A stretch of 64,000 bases of DNA from Triangularia verruculosa (GCA_033296885.1 MU864024.1:1-64000); one strand, 5' to 3'. Counted from the stretch's first letter, positions 33,401 to 44,937 are shown. A program made the numbers and translations. The notes: generated by a model from the letters alone, not told the origin.

Positions 33401-33512
33401 ACGAGACATGGTCGACATGCTTGGAAGGGTGTCTGTTGTCGATAGAGAAGCTCATGGGGTGTGGTGGGACCAGGTGGCTGAACAGGCCGGGACTGAAGTC
33501 TCTGCGAACTAA
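30414..33512 (+). CDS. Tcp11/SOK1-family protein
   Basis: Intronless, 1,032 residues. The first 115 residues are disordered and Ser/Arg/Pro-rich. Residues about 117-218 form a long charged coiled coil (Ala/Glu/Lys/Arg). An IQ-type motif (IQWWWRALQRQR) lies at 273-284, a likely calmodulin or light-chain site. The Tcp11 region covers roughly 590-1025, with blocks such as VVHELAINKEFR, SFIGELLDTEIAKQQF and YANYLLQLAAPQL. Yeast Sok1, of the same family, suppresses loss of cAMP-dependent kinase, so a role in growth or cAMP signalling is possible. The start is the first ATG of the frame (GCGCGATGCGG). Length matches other filamentous fungal members. Confidence 0.87.
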   Translation: MRRPSLDLTEPERNLEESIRSPTAGNPDPVHLSLPPPDEEIDLVEGDADAAKISTPPPHIAARLFYRPTNQTRRKDSAASSRRNSISSAHSRSSHGYSLEGGPQSKYVAQHLRRASILEDRKARLADRAAHAEKVRLRAALAKAATKDTSASEERALAAAQARERNLAEIAASCAEEVKRAKAVAESMKEKREQEARKMKTQMEEKLAEAERRRDEFRSRNSTKNRGRERGQSLGTRKSPPVESLPDADTDTSDAMELSEPAPMTEDVAVSKIQWWWRALQRQRSVAEFSALGLSIDAVRETSFDKVTVLLSQEKVLLVTSRILRICGLDEGTPGSVEEMAAVRTFLSAFLILGHPSQVLSNKEGQPVEEPEQDGSGLAKPIPKDELPNPQSQELVGKARDLLVSFENILGRLTSSNNFTPPPALFTAFSEVYATFHNAFIAWKARDSSSLVELMVMQFVELDAIWESVKDSTDGSVDQVYKKSIRDNQLLLLVRIKKLAGPARGKQMVADAVKAARRAKAKKPVGDMKPRVADHSITETAMGVLGVEEGTQQDASSQMPTPPSTPARKRDTFKVNVIIPSQKSLLPDNRIVVHELAINKEFRTEPHEYHEQQADLLNPIFEDMRATMHSQNQEAHFFLLLRVAESIREKLQRLVKPGNSMHSFIGELLDTEIAKQQFAMGSFSYEKFFEAMGSLLPKLCAPVRDEEVKKLTEEKLSQGSYVDRLEALNGFIDVMLSDYANYLLQLAAPQLVTQAPAYEAKAFAADLEARHYDLSVALRTWKATQQKVLVEASRRDPEGVNHPSSRPTANRIYAQMLVDLFTQPSPVALEDMPEMLRLDHKRAVEAGRLTRRIVITGAILLQCKNLLKRDVRAPWRNEAQRIFAVLERNEQQSDMTLDVAVEGIMAALEAGRSMPAATKGQLKGLVGKFLVAGAEAATLPRDVEVREPVLRLLLSRLRGHILARLAAVSTSDKVKFTSTAGEKLAGLGLAEFVDKVRDMVDMLGRVSVVDREAHGVWWDQVAEQAGTEVSAN

Positions 33513-34255
33513 AGAGCCATGTCGAGGCATTATTTACGGGGACATGGGGCAGCCTTTTCTGTATTCTTATGGCAGTGAGGCTGTATGGTGGGACTTTTTT
33601 ATTCTTTTTCTTTTGCTGTCACGATGTTGCTTCTCCGGGTCGGACGCTTGTTTTCAGGGCCATTTTTTGCATTTTGCTGTGGGAGTTTGGGAACGGGTAT
33701 TCGGACTGAGCACTACGTACATGGGCCGTCATTATTTGGTCGCCGGGAGTTGTCCTGTTTTTGTTGACAGCTGTGTACCTAAGTATGGTTGGCCTGTTAG
33801 CGGTAGAGTTGAATGACCACCTTGTTTGTCAACAGACACATCTTTGCCGGTGATAGCCGCTCCTGATGGGGAAGGCGGTCACATACCTAGGTATGTCTCC
33901 AGTGCCGGAGTGGGGATTCACGACCCCGCGCGTTCCGCCCGAGCTTCGATCGAGCTTCCATCGTCAGGGGGGTCCACTTCGACACTGCGAAGCTCTGTTT
34001 TGGTTGACTGTTTGGTGACGTTTTTCTTTCAACGGCTGGCCATTCAGACCCTAATCTGGACTCCAGCGTTCCATCGACTGTGTCAACTACCGTCGTCGGC
34101 CACCACTTCCATCTATCAGGTGAGGGGCAACTGCCAACATACAGGGTATTAGCTTCTTCTTCGTGTGTGAGGCCTGTTGCAAGCCGAGGTGGGGTTAAAT
34201 GGTCTGTAGCTTTCCCAAAGCTTGACTGGACTTGCCTCCGTCCTCTTCTCCTTTC
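33513..34255. other. Intergenic with a 16-bp palindrome
   Basis: A perfect palindrome ACATACCTAGGTATGT lies at 33881-33896. Otherwise this is the 3' flank of the Tcp11-family gene and the promoter of the aminopeptidase. Confidence 0.6.
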
Positions 34256-37200
34256 ATGCTCAGATCAACATCCAGCGTTCTCGCCAGAGGACGGTTTCTG
34301 TTCCCATCAGCACCCCTCCGTGTTGTCTCACCCTCGCCGACCTTTGTTGTCCTTCCGTCGCCCGTAGCCAGCACCCGCTTTGCGTCAACGTCAACAGTCT
34401 TGGCCAATCCCAAGAGAGCTACCCCGCGCCGAGTGCCCATTCGCTCGTCAGCAGCAGTCGCTCTCACCAGCTTTCGTCCCTGCTCATACGCCTCACATCA
34501 GAGGAGAAGAGCAGCCATGACGGACAGAGACATTCTTCCCGACACCTTCAAGCCGGTCCACTACGACCTGGTGATCACCGACTTGGACTTCAAGACGTGG
34601 TCCTACAAGGGAACCGTCACGTTGGTATTCTCCGTGTTGCTCTACGTTTGGGCAGTATGCTGACTTGTTGTCTCTCACACAGGATTGAAGGCCAGCTTAC
34701 CAAGCCCACCACCGAAATCGTTCTCAACACTCTGGAGCTCAAGCTTCTGGATGCCAAGATCGAAGTCAGCCAGAGCAAGAATGATCAATCATGGGAATCC
34801 ACCAAGTTTACCGAGGACACCAAGTCCCAGCGGTCCACCATCACGTTTTCCGAACAGCTGCCAGCATCTCCCAAGGCCTCGTTGACCATTGAGTTTACCG
34901 GTGAACTCAACCACGATATGGCCGGCTTCTACCGCAGCCAGTACAAACCTGTTGCCCCACCGGCCGCCAGTGTTCCCCGTGATGACGAGTTTCATTACAT
35001 GCTCAGCACCCAGTTTGAGGCTTGTGATGCCCGCCGAGCTTTCCCTTGCTTCGATGAGCCGAATTTGAAGGCAACCTTTGACTTTGCCATTGAGATTCCC
35101 GAGGATCAAGTGGCCCTCTCCAACATGCCTGTCAAAGATACCAAGACCACCACTGCAGGCAAGAAGCTTGTTTCGTTCGAACGCAGCCCCATCATGAGCA
35201 CATATCTGCTGGCCTGGGCTGTTGGTGACTTTGAGCACATTGAAGCATTCACCGACAGGGAGTACAATGGCAAGAAGATCCCAGTCCGCGTGTACACCAC
35301 TCGCGGCCTCAAGGAGCAAGGCCAATGGGCTCTCCAGCATGCTCCCAAGATCATTGATTACTTTTCAGAGCAGTTCGAGATCGATTATCCCCTTCCCAAG
35401 AGCGACATTCTCGCCGTGCACGAGTTTACGCACGGTGCCATGGAAAACTGGGGTTTGGTCACGTACCGCATGACTGCCATCTTGTTCGACGAGAAGCTGT
35501 CCGAGGCCCGGTTCCGGAACCGCATCGCCTATGTTGTTGCCCACGAGCTCGCCCACCAATGGTTTGGAAACCTTGTCACCATGGACTGGTGGGATGAGCT
35601 GTGGTTGAACGAGGGTTTTGCTACCTGGGCTGGGTGGTTGGCAACTGACCATCTCCACCCTGATTGGGATGTATGGCCGCAATTCATCAACGAGGGTATG
35701 GACCAGGCCTTTTCCCTGGACGCCGTTCGCTCTTCCCACCCCATTCACGTCGAGGTTCGGGACGCGCTGGATGTGAACCAAATCTTTGACAAGATCAGCT
35801 ACCTGAAGGGCTGTTCCATGATCCGCATGTTGGCCTCCCATCTCGGCGTCAAGACCTTCCTCAAGGGTATTGCCATTTATCTGAAGAAGCATCAATACGG
35901 CAATGCCAAGACGGCGGCTTTGTGGGCGGCTCTGAGCGAAGCATCTGGAACTGATGTCAACACTCTGATGCAAAATTGGATCGAAAAGGTTGGCTTCCCC
36001 GTCTTGACAGTCACAGAAGAGGGCCAAAAGATTTCTGTCAAGCAGTCTCGTTTCCTGTCTACCGGCGATGTCAAACCCGAGGACGACCAAACCACCTGGT
36101 GGGTGCCTCTTTCTCTCAAGGGCAAGACGGGGTCGTCAGGCATCGAGCCCCTGGCGCTCACCACCAAGGAGTCTACCATTGATGGCGTCAGCAACGACTT
36201 TTATCAGCTGAACTCTGGCGCCACTGGCTTTTACCGTGTCAACTATCCCGAGTCCCGGCTCAAGCGTCTTGGCACTCAGCTTGATCACCTCACCACCGAG
36301 GACAAGATTTTCATTACTGGATCAGCGGCCGACCTTGCCTTCTCGGGCCATGCCACCACGGCTGCTCTCTTGTCGTTTGTGCAGGGACTGAAGCAGGAAA
36401 CGCACTACCGTGTACTGAGCCAGGCATTGGACTCTCTTGCTACCATCAAGTCCATCTTTGGCGACGACGGACAAGTCAAGGCTGGCCTGGAGAAGTTTAC
36501 TCTTGAAATCATTGACAATGCCTTGAAGACGGTGGGCTGGGAAGCCAAGGAAGGCGAAGATTACAACACTGGTTTGCTTCGCAAAAGATTGCTCCTCACT
36601 GCCGTGTCTAATTCGCATGAAGAGTACGTGTTGCCTTTGTTCTTTTCTTTTTTGTGGTTTCATTGCTAACTATCATTTTCAGAATTCGCAAGGGGGCTTT
36701 TGAGCGGTGGTCGGCTTACCAAGCCAATCCTGAGCAGTCGCCCATTCCCGCCAACCTCCGGGCTCCCGTCTACCACTCGGCCATCGTCACGGATCCGGCC
36801 AATGCTGTGGCCGCGCTGAAGAAGGAGTGGTACACCACGCCGGCTATTGACGGCAAGGAAATCTGTCTCCAAGCCCTCGGCCGGACTACCGATGTTGAGA
36901 TCATCAAGAAGGTCCTGCTCCCCTTCCTTTTCAACGCTTCTCCTCCCGCGGCGGCGGCGGATTCCATTCCGGGGGCTGATATGCACATTCTCTCTGGAAT
37001 GTTTTCTGGCAACCGTGAAGCCCGGCCTCTGATGTGGGCGTATATCCGCGAAAACTGGGATGAGTTTACCGGTAAATTGGCTGGCAATCCCATCTTGGTT
37101 GACCGCATGATCAACGTGAGCTTGCCCAAGTTTAACGACCTTGAGACGCTTAAGGAGATTGAGAGCTTCTTCGAGGGCAAAGACACCAAGGGCTTTGACC

Positions 37201-37304
37201 GCACCTTGGAGCAGGTCAAGGACAAGATCCGCGGACGCGCAGCGTATAAGACGAGAGATGCCGAAGGTGTCAAGCAGTGGCTCGTTAGCAATGGGTATGC
37301 TTGA
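34256..37304 (+). CDS. M1-family zinc aminopeptidase (Ape2/Aap1-like)
   Basis: Exons 34256-34620, 34683-36623 and 36683-37304 give 975 residues. Introns of 62 and 59 nt carry GTTGGT/ACAG and GTACGT/TCAG. The exopeptidase motif GAMEN lies at 373-377. Zinc ligands are HELAH at 409-413 with the third Glu in LNEGFATW (about 432). The C-terminal ERAP1-like helical domain follows. The first 87 residues (MLRSTSSVLARGRFLF onward) are Arg/Ser-rich with no acidic residues until MTDRD, as in a mitochondrial presequence. A second ATG at 34517 (GCAGCCATGACGG) begins MTDRDILPDTFKPVHYDL, the usual start of the cytosolic enzyme (888 residues). Both products may be made. It removes N-terminal residues from peptides. 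Confidence 0.95.
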
Positions 37305-40300
37305 AGTGGGCGGCACAGCCTGCCAGGTGTGACGGATGGTAGGTAGATATCAAAGCCCGTATTTGCGTACATGTTTGAATTACAAAGTACCTTATGTATG
37401 GAATAGACAAGAAGTCTAGCCTTCACGTCGTCCGTGTTCCCGTCTGATTTGTGTTCTTATGGGGTTGATGCTCCAATCTGACACGGATGTCCGATACCAG
37501 CATTTATTACATACATGAAGCTGTATCATTGCTGAAACTCAAAGAGACCCTCACGAGCCCGAGGGTGTCAGCTCATATCTGGGTGTTAGAACGTGATCGA
37601 TGCTATCTGTTCGGGACAACGATATTCAAGTCCTATCCTGGTGTCTGACCTACACACCACATTTCCTATTTTTGGCATGGGCGATGGAAGAGTCTCGAGG
37701 AAGACCGAAGGAGGGTGCCATTACGTGATGCGTGGGAGCTGCATGGCATGGCGGGAGCTTGTTGCCTATCTGTGGGATGGCATGAACTGGTGGTGGTGGT
37801 GCCCTTTTTTTTCTCCCGAGTCTTTTGGGAACAGGTGGGTGATGATGTCTAGGTAGCTTGCCTCTTGGTTATAAGCGAGATATTTGAGAATATCACGCGT
37901 TGTTATTTAGTGTCCATCATAGTCTGATGATTGGTGAGGGAAAAACATGGACATGGGGGGGGGAAGGTGTGCCTGCCCGAAGTCGCTCGGGAGAGAAGTG
38001 GGAGTGAGCCGGTACCGAAGAGGGGGACCAACGTCCGTGGCCGTTGCGAGCTTACTCCGTACATGTAGGTCAGGTACATAGATAGGGAAGGGTCAGGTAG
38101 TAGGGTGTGGGGGAACTCGGATAGTGTTCACGGCATTGACTGACGTAGGTAGGTGCCTTGGATAACTTTTAGGATTTGTTATCCGGACTGCTGAGGGAGA
38201 AATGTTTGGGATTTGGGTGGGAACTGATCAGACCCGGCGTGGAGAAACGCAGTCAACACGTGGGCGTTTGCTAGATGGTATGGAGTCATCAACCTTGGGG
38301 AGAAAAAAAAAACGTTGGCAGGTCGTGTGACTGGATTGTTCTACCAAGGTAGTTTCACCTTCATGTTTGTGTACACACACTGCCCGGTGGGACCATCCGA
38401 ATCACAAGAAAGGATGATCTCTTCGACACAACGAAACGTACGAGTATGACCGAATTCAAACATCAAACTAGGTAGTTTCAAACGAAGAGGCGATATAACC
38501 TCGGCTGCGCGTCCCCGAGTCCCCCCCTTCCGCCCTTTTGTTTACGCCGTAGACCTGCCTGAACAGACTAGACACTTTGGGGGTTCGAGCCCTTTTTCTT
38601 TCTGTCAACGTCCAAGCTCGAGAATTTGGAGAGAGAGAGAGAGAGAGAGGAAGGGACGGCCCAATGCTACCCTTTTTTTCTCGAGACTTGACTGGACAGG
38701 CTGCGGGGTTTTGTCCACTCACATCGATCTCATCGTGGGGGACTGTGGAGAGGGAAGCGGGTGATGAGGATGCCTTGGAGAGGGACGGATGGGGCGGTTG
38801 TAACCTCGTGCTTGTGCGGGAAAGGATACATGATTACTCCTGTCTCCGGGGCAGGCGCAATAATACTCTGCAAGTGAAGGCTACCACCAGATTGGAAAGC
38901 AAACCGTGCCGAGAGTGGAGGAGCTGGGATACCTGAAGACGGAGAAGATGGATCACCATGGGTGGTGGCATCAAACATCGGTTTCTTCCGTGCTCCAGGT
39001 TCTGGTATGTTTTCTACCATCGTGATCACCTACCTGGGATTCGCAACCGGCGTGCGGGTGTCAAGGCCACCTTGGGTAGGGAACAAGGCACGAGGGAAAT
39101 AAAACAGAAAAAAAGGACACGATTCCCGATAGGATCTTGGTGAGAGGTTGTGAGCTCCGAGCTTTTGGCGGTGATTTTGGGCATAGCGTGAGCTGGGCGG
39201 GAGGTGAAGTTGTATGGGTATCTGTTTTGGTACGACGGGAGATCTGATTTATTTGGTGTGCTTCACAATGGAAGACCAACAGAAGAGCTGAAGCTTAGTC
39301 AAACTTCGGACTCTGTCTGTCTGTAGGTATTCCCAATTCAGACAGGGCGGACTGAGGCCATACCCCCTATTCGCCGGCTCACACGGGAGCTGGTCCCTCA
39401 GCCCCTGGGCAATCCGGGTGAACACCGGCTCAAGGCATGAATGAACATGTGACGGATTGGGTGATGTTCTGGGCAACCAGATCAAGCACCCGGGAAGCGA
39501 AGGAGGGGGGCAATCCGGAGTCTGTGCCGTCTGCACATGCCATCAAACGTGCTTTGATGTATGTAGGACCCTTGGAAGGGCCGGGCGGGTTGGGTGCGGT
39601 GGAGATGGAGATGGAGAGCGAGAGACATATAGAGTCGGGTGTGGGCCAGATGCAGAAACAACAGAAAAGATGAATCTGAGACGGATGGCACTCGAAAGAG
39701 GCTGAATTGTGTGTGAACGTAGAGGCGAAAGCTGGGCTCCATCTCCATGGGAGTGAATTGTTTTGGATACCGAGTGGATGTCGCGCTCTCGGTAGCCGGC
39801 CGAAGCTTGGGGAATGGCGGGCCGTGAGGCGGCTGAGCGGCGCCACTCTCTTCAGGCGATGCGGAGTGGTCGTTCCGACAAGCGCCCCACTGCGGGCTGC
39901 TGGGACCAGTCATGTCGCAGCAAAGTTGCGTGCATGGCGCAAAAGACCAAATTATTCCGGATGCGCGTTCCTTCTCCAGACCATCAACAGACCCCCACAG
40001 AGCAAGCCGGTCCAACGGCCCTATTCGTATGTATGGAGTACGGAGTACCTGGTGGGTTTCCAGCTGAGTGGGTGACTGCGAGTCCTGATGGATCATGGAC
40101 GGCATTGAAACACGACGGTATCATCATCTTGTACCGGGCACTGGGCACTGGACACTGGACGGCGGAAATCGATGCACCGAAGTGCTGTAACTGCTGTTGG
40201 CACCCAGTGGCATCTAGGCCCTGGATGCTTTGGCGAGAATGCTTAGCGGTTCCGGCCGCAGAGCCCGCTCACCCACCATTCTGCCTAAAAGATAACGAGC

Positions 40301-40827
40301 CATAACGAAGGCCTCTCTTTATATTGATGCCCGTCGCTGTTCCGACGCATTGGCTGGCCCGACATCCAAAGTCCTGGGCTGTCTTATTATTACTCGGCCA
40401 TGCATCCACACGCCTGGTCCTAGGTTTGTTGCTGCTGCTGTTGGCCACTATTACTGCTGCTGATCGAATCCGACTCTGTCGACTTATACACACCTCGGGT
40501 CGCCAACCACACCGCGCTACTTGGCCACCAAGACAAAACACAACACACACAACACAACAGAGAAAGAAAGCGTTCGCAGGCAGCCAAGGGGAGGACTGGA
40601 CTGGACTGGACTGGACGGGACAGGACAGGACAGGCATCTCGGAGAGTAGGAGCAAGGCTAAAGTGCTAGCTGCGAGGGTTGGACCGAAGTTTCCCCAGAC
40701 AGTCGTGGCGGCCGAGAAGAGAGTACCTAAAAGTTGCCCACCACCCACCTCCCATCTTCCCAACTCATGCAGTACGACCTTCGACCAGGACAGCACCGCA
40801 GACAGACTCGATGATCAGTCGGACACG
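37305..40827. other. Long gene-free stretch
   Basis: About 3.5 kb with no frame showing domain or splice support. It contains a (GA)n run at about 38629-38649, several AGGTAGGT words (37331, 38146), and a pentanucleotide array (GGACT)n(GGACA)n at about 40597-40635. The last 500 bases are open in the frame of the DUF1479 gene but read as low-complexity, so they are taken as 5' UTR. Confidence 0.5.
40597..40635. repeat. Pentanucleotide array (GGACT)n(GGACA)n
   Basis: Four GGACT units are followed by GGACG and three or four GGACA units, forming a compound microsatellite in the probable leader of the DUF1479 gene. Copy number is likely variable between strains. Confidence 0.8.
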
Positions 40828-43236
40828 ATGGCAAGCTCAGCAAGCGGCGCCGCCGTCCATGTCTCGACGAGGGCGTCGACCACAATAACAGCTTCTTCCC
40901 CGCCAAAGTCGTCGATACACGATGTGCTCGAGCCCGTCGTGGCCGTCGCTGGAACCGGACCGGCTGGCAATAACCCGATTGGTATTAACGACATGGGTCT
41001 CGAGGCACGAGCTCGGTGCAACCAATGCGGACGACGGCGCACCACCTGCCACCACCCTCAGCGCCAGCACTCGCCGGCACCGCCAGCCGTAGCCGTGGTA
41101 GCAGTGCCAGCGCCAGCACCAGCACCACCCACCTCCCCGTCCTTCCAGCTGTCGTCCTCCGCAAGTGCAATTACCAACGGAAGTCTCAGCGCCGCATACC
41201 TCCCCTTGTTCCCGCACCAGCAGCGCCCCCGCAGGCTCTCCAAGCTCAAGCACCGCAACCTGACGGCCACCTTCGCCGCCCCGCTAATAAAAAGCGACGG
41301 GCTTCCCCCCTTGACCGCTGCTGATTTCCTCGCTGCTTCTGCCCCCAGGAGGCCCATCCCCGTCAGCAGCACCTCGAACGCCATGGAGCCGCCCGTGCTG
41401 TCTTTCTACGGCAAGGAGCCCGTGCCGCTGCCCACCCGCTTTGCCCACATCAAGCACAGTCTTGTCGAGGGCCACGAGGCCGAGCTCGAGGCATCATGGG
41501 CCCGTCTGATCGAGGCGCTGCGCGAAGAGGTCGACGACATCGCCTCGCGCGGCTCCCACCTCACGCCAAGCATCGACTTTTCCGACATGGACAGCGCCGA
41601 GAGCAGGGCCGCCTTCTCACGCGACCTCAAGCGCTACGGCCTGGGCCTGATCCGCGGGGTTGTGCCCCGCACCGACGCACAGGTCACCATCGACGAGACG
41701 GTCAAGTATCTCGAGAAGCAGACCGACTTCAAGGAGCCCACGCCCCAGGATCCGACATGCTTCGACTTCTTCTGGACCCCCGCCCAGGTGCGCACACGCG
41801 CCCACCCCCGCGTCATGGCCGCCCAAAAGTTTGCCATGTCGCTGTGGGACAATGACGCCGACGACCGCATGGCCACGCGTTTCCCCATCGCCTATGCCGA
41901 TCGTCTGCGCATCCACGGCGCCAACATCGGAGGTGTGGGTCCGGATACCCCGGCCGGAAAGAAGAAGAAGAAGGCCGAAGACGACGGCACGCCCGACGAG
42001 AGCAAGAGCCTCACACCAGACGAGGAGGCCGAAAAGGCCGCGCTCGAGCTGGAACTGCTGGGTGATTTTGCCTCGTCCACCGTCATTGCGCAGGTGGACA
42101 ATGGCAGCTTGGAGCGCTGGGAACCCGATGGCTATGGGCGCGGAGGCACGTACCAAGCCGTCTTCAACGGCGAGTGGGAAAAGTACGACCCATGGGACCC
42201 AACCCACCGGGTCAGCGCCACGTCTGATCTCTACAACGGTTACGGCGCATGCAGCGTCTTCCGCATGTACCAGGGTGTCGTTGCCCTGAGCACCATCGAG
42301 CCTGGCCTGATACGCCTGCTCCCGAGCCCCAAGCTTGCCACCGCCTATTTCCTCCTTCGCCCTTTCTTTTCCCCCAAGACCAAGGCACCCGAGCGTCGCG
42401 ACGGTCCCGAATGGGACGCTTTCCTAGATGCATCCAACTGGGTGCTCGACAAGGAGCAGTCCACCATCATCCACGGCGCCGTTCCCGGCCACGCCCAACG
42501 GTTGACCGAGCTGTGGCATCCCCATCTTCACCTTCGCAAGACTCTCGTCACCATCCCGACCCTCCAAACAGGCGATTATATTGTCTGGCATCCCGACCTT
42601 GCCTATCACATCGCCTCGAATCCCAACGTCATGGCCAGCCGCGCGCCAACGCCGCCGCCCATGGGCGCTGAAGACAAGCCCCCGAGCCGCCCTGTCTCGA
42701 TTCTCGTCTACGTCCCTGCCGCGCCGCTCACGCAAAACAACGCGCTCTATCTTGCTCGCCAGCGCAAGACCTTTCAGCGTGGCCACCCAGGTCCCGACTT
42801 CGACTCCACCGGCAGCGGACTCGGAACCGAGGCGACCCATATCGGTCGTGTTGGTGAGACCGAGATCGCCGAAATTGGCGGTCCGGCTGGGCTGCAAGCC
42901 ATGGGTCTCGCGCCCTTTGATGTTGCGCCGACACCGCCCGCTGACACCAACGGCGCAAGCCCCGGTGCCGACGTCGTGATGGATGGTTCTGCGACGACGC
43001 CAACCATCGCCAGCAAAGCCAAGTCTGTCACCAGGGCCGAGGCCGAAGTTGCCAGGCTGGCCAACATCATTCTGTTCCCCGACAGATACGACTTTTACAT
43101 GGCCAAGAGGACGGCCAATTCCAGGAAACGGAGCAGAGACGAGGCCGAGTGCGAGTCGTCACCAGCTCCTACATCAGAGGCTAGACAAGAAGAAAAAGGC
43201 AAGGGAAAAGACAAAGACACGGATGCGGGCCGGTGA
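40828..43236 (+). CDS. DUF1479-domain protein with long N-terminal extension
   Basis: Intronless, 802 residues from the ATG at 40828 (ACACGATGGCA). The DUF1479 domain runs from about 190 to 640: LTPSIDFSDMDS, LGLIRGVVPR, DFFWTPAQVRTRAHPRVM, YQGVVALSTIEPG, STIIHGAVPGHAQRL and GDYIVWHPDLAYHI. This family (E. coli YbiU is a member) has an oxygenase-like double-stranded beta-helix fold; its reaction is unproven. Typical members are 450-550 residues. Here about 185 residues precede the domain, with a Cys/His cluster (C64, C67, C74, H75, H76) and Ala/Pro/Val tracts. A Lys/Glu-rich insert (about 377-405) and a charged tail are also extra. The ATG at 41383 (MEPPVLSFYGK) is a good alternative start giving a standard-length protein. 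Confidence 0.85.
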   Translation: MASSASGAAVHVSTRASTTITASSPPKSSIHDVLEPVVAVAGTGPAGNNPIGINDMGLEARARCNQCGRRRTTCHHPQRQHSPAPPAVAVVAVPAPAPAPPTSPSFQLSSSASAITNGSLSAAYLPLFPHQQRPRRLSKLKHRNLTATFAAPLIKSDGLPPLTAADFLAASAPRRPIPVSSTSNAMEPPVLSFYGKEPVPLPTRFAHIKHSLVEGHEAELEASWARLIEALREEVDDIASRGSHLTPSIDFSDMDSAESRAAFSRDLKRYGLGLIRGVVPRTDAQVTIDETVKYLEKQTDFKEPTPQDPTCFDFFWTPAQVRTRAHPRVMAAQKFAMSLWDNDADDRMATRFPIAYADRLRIHGANIGGVGPDTPAGKKKKKAEDDGTPDESKSLTPDEEAEKAALELELLGDFASSTVIAQVDNGSLERWEPDGYGRGGTYQAVFNGEWEKYDPWDPTHRVSATSDLYNGYGACSVFRMYQGVVALSTIEPGLIRLLPSPKLATAYFLLRPFFSPKTKAPERRDGPEWDAFLDASNWVLDKEQSTIIHGAVPGHAQRLTELWHPHLHLRKTLVTIPTLQTGDYIVWHPDLAYHIASNPNVMASRAPTPPPMGAEDKPPSRPVSILVYVPAAPLTQNNALYLARQRKTFQRGHPGPDFDSTGSGLGTEATHIGRVGETEIAEIGGPAGLQAMGLAPFDVAPTPPADTNGASPGADVVMDGSATTPTIASKAKSVTRAEAEVARLANIILFPDRYDFYMAKRTANSRKRSRDEAECESSPAPTSEARQEEKGKGKDKDTDAGR

Positions 43237-44937
43237 CTATCTTTCTGGACCGCCCAGCAAGCTAGAAACAAGAGATGGGTGGCCGGATTCAAATTCTGGG
43301 GGATAGGGCAACCAACGCAGGCAGGCCAGGGTCAGGGGCAAGGAGGTTGAGGAGTCATTTGTGTTTGTGTAGATGAGACAACATACCCCATGGTGCGTGT
43401 GCTTTTTGTGAAAGACTAAGATTTCTTAGGTCGAGGGAGAAGGGGGGGAGGATCACGGAGATTTGTTCTTTTCTTTGCATATATTTGTCTTATATCTTCT
43501 TTTGCTCAACCTTGCATACTCAGACTATCTTGGATAGTAGAGCCTTAGTATAGCGGAGTCAGGGGACCGTAGGAGGCACGTCCAGTATTTTTTTGGACTG
43601 GCGGATCCCGGTATCAATATCACAGGCTCTCGATAGGAGGGCATTTTCTTCATTGCTGACCGAGGAGGGTGAGGATGTTGGTTGATCTTGAAGTCTTCTC
43701 ATTCTTACCGAGTGTGAACAACTCCACACCATTTCTCCGAAGCAGAACAACAACAATCAAACGCACTTGAAACTCCAGGAGGTCATCAGTGACGAAAAGA
43801 AAAGATGAGCGCAATCAACACTAGGTCATCCCATAGTCCTTTAAATTGGTTGCTGGATCATTTGCCAGATTGTAATCTCGTGTTTGCACCAGGCCGCTGT
43901 GACAAACGAAGTCATGGACCGACCCAGACTTGTGGTAAACGAGGCAATGGTGGCTAGTCCATTATTTGATAAGCTGTCGAGGCGCCGACTCTTGGGAAAC
44001 AAAGCGTTGTTTTAATACCAGTACTTGATAGGTAATCTACCTACTTTAGTCCAATACCTCTGACATACCTAGCAATCACTTCGGTTTCAAAATGTAACCT
44101 AACCCAGACACAAGTCTCGAACCACCCAATTGGCAACAGTCCAACTGCCGGGCCACAAGGAAGCACGGTGCCTCCCATGCATGGCTCTGTTCCCCGCTCA
44201 CAATCAATCTGGGGTCGAATTGGAGAACTGTGCAGGCTGAGATAAGCCAACAGATACTGAGTTCACTTCTGCCGGCGGGTTGTTGGTACAATGAGTGCAG
44301 AATTGCATCGTGGACACAGATGACTATCGCCAATGGCTGTTTTACCTTGGTATGCAATGGGACTTGGATTCAACCTGCATTTTTCCAGATGCCTGTTGGA
44401 TGGTGGTGCTGAAAGGCGTTTCACGACAGCCCATGGCAGCATGAGCAACGCGTTGGTGATGGATAGAGGGGGAACCTCTCCCATAAGAGTAGCAATCTAG
44501 CGATATGGGACAAGAAAAGCTCCGAAGAAAGTCGTTGCTTTCCTTTCTTTCTCCTGCAATGTGCTCCCAGTGAAAGCAAGAACATCTTGCCACGAAGTTA
44601 TCGACCCTCGGCTCGGGATTTCCGGGCCTGTACCTTCATGATCATTGTTTCCATCCCATCTCCGTGAGCCTTCCCCGCTCAGACCCAAATTACGACCCCA
44701 GACACCTCCTCCTGGTAAACAGGGCATGATTTCTCGCCCTGACTCTGTTTCTTCGCCGTTTGTATTTCCTCAGACCTACGGCTCTGTGAGCCTCACCGCC
44801 GCCTGACAACATGCCTTTCGGAATACTGGACTGTAAAAAAATGGAAGTTGTGCCTGGCACGGGTACGTGATCTTGACCATCCTCAGATTCTAGTACCAAA
44901 ACAAAACCAGCTGACATGCCGACACCGCCCAGCATTC
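43237..44937. other. Intergenic, no gene seen
   Basis: 1.7 kb with no supported gene. AGGTA/TACCT words recur near 44030-44070. Open frames on both strands are short and unsupported. Confidence 0.45.

Noticed and set aside
38577..38610. GGGTTCGAGCCC word resembling a tRNA T arm
   Set aside because: No acceptor, D or anticodon arm can be folded around it.
39430..39846. 138-codon minus-strand frame in the long gap
   Set aside because: Low complexity, no start context, no domain; overlaps other open frames.
40324..40827. In-frame N-terminal extension of the DUF1479 gene with a hydrophobic LLLLLL stretch
   Set aside because: Runs through a microsatellite and has low-complexity text; the ATG at 40828 has a better context. 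Kept as probable 5' UTR.
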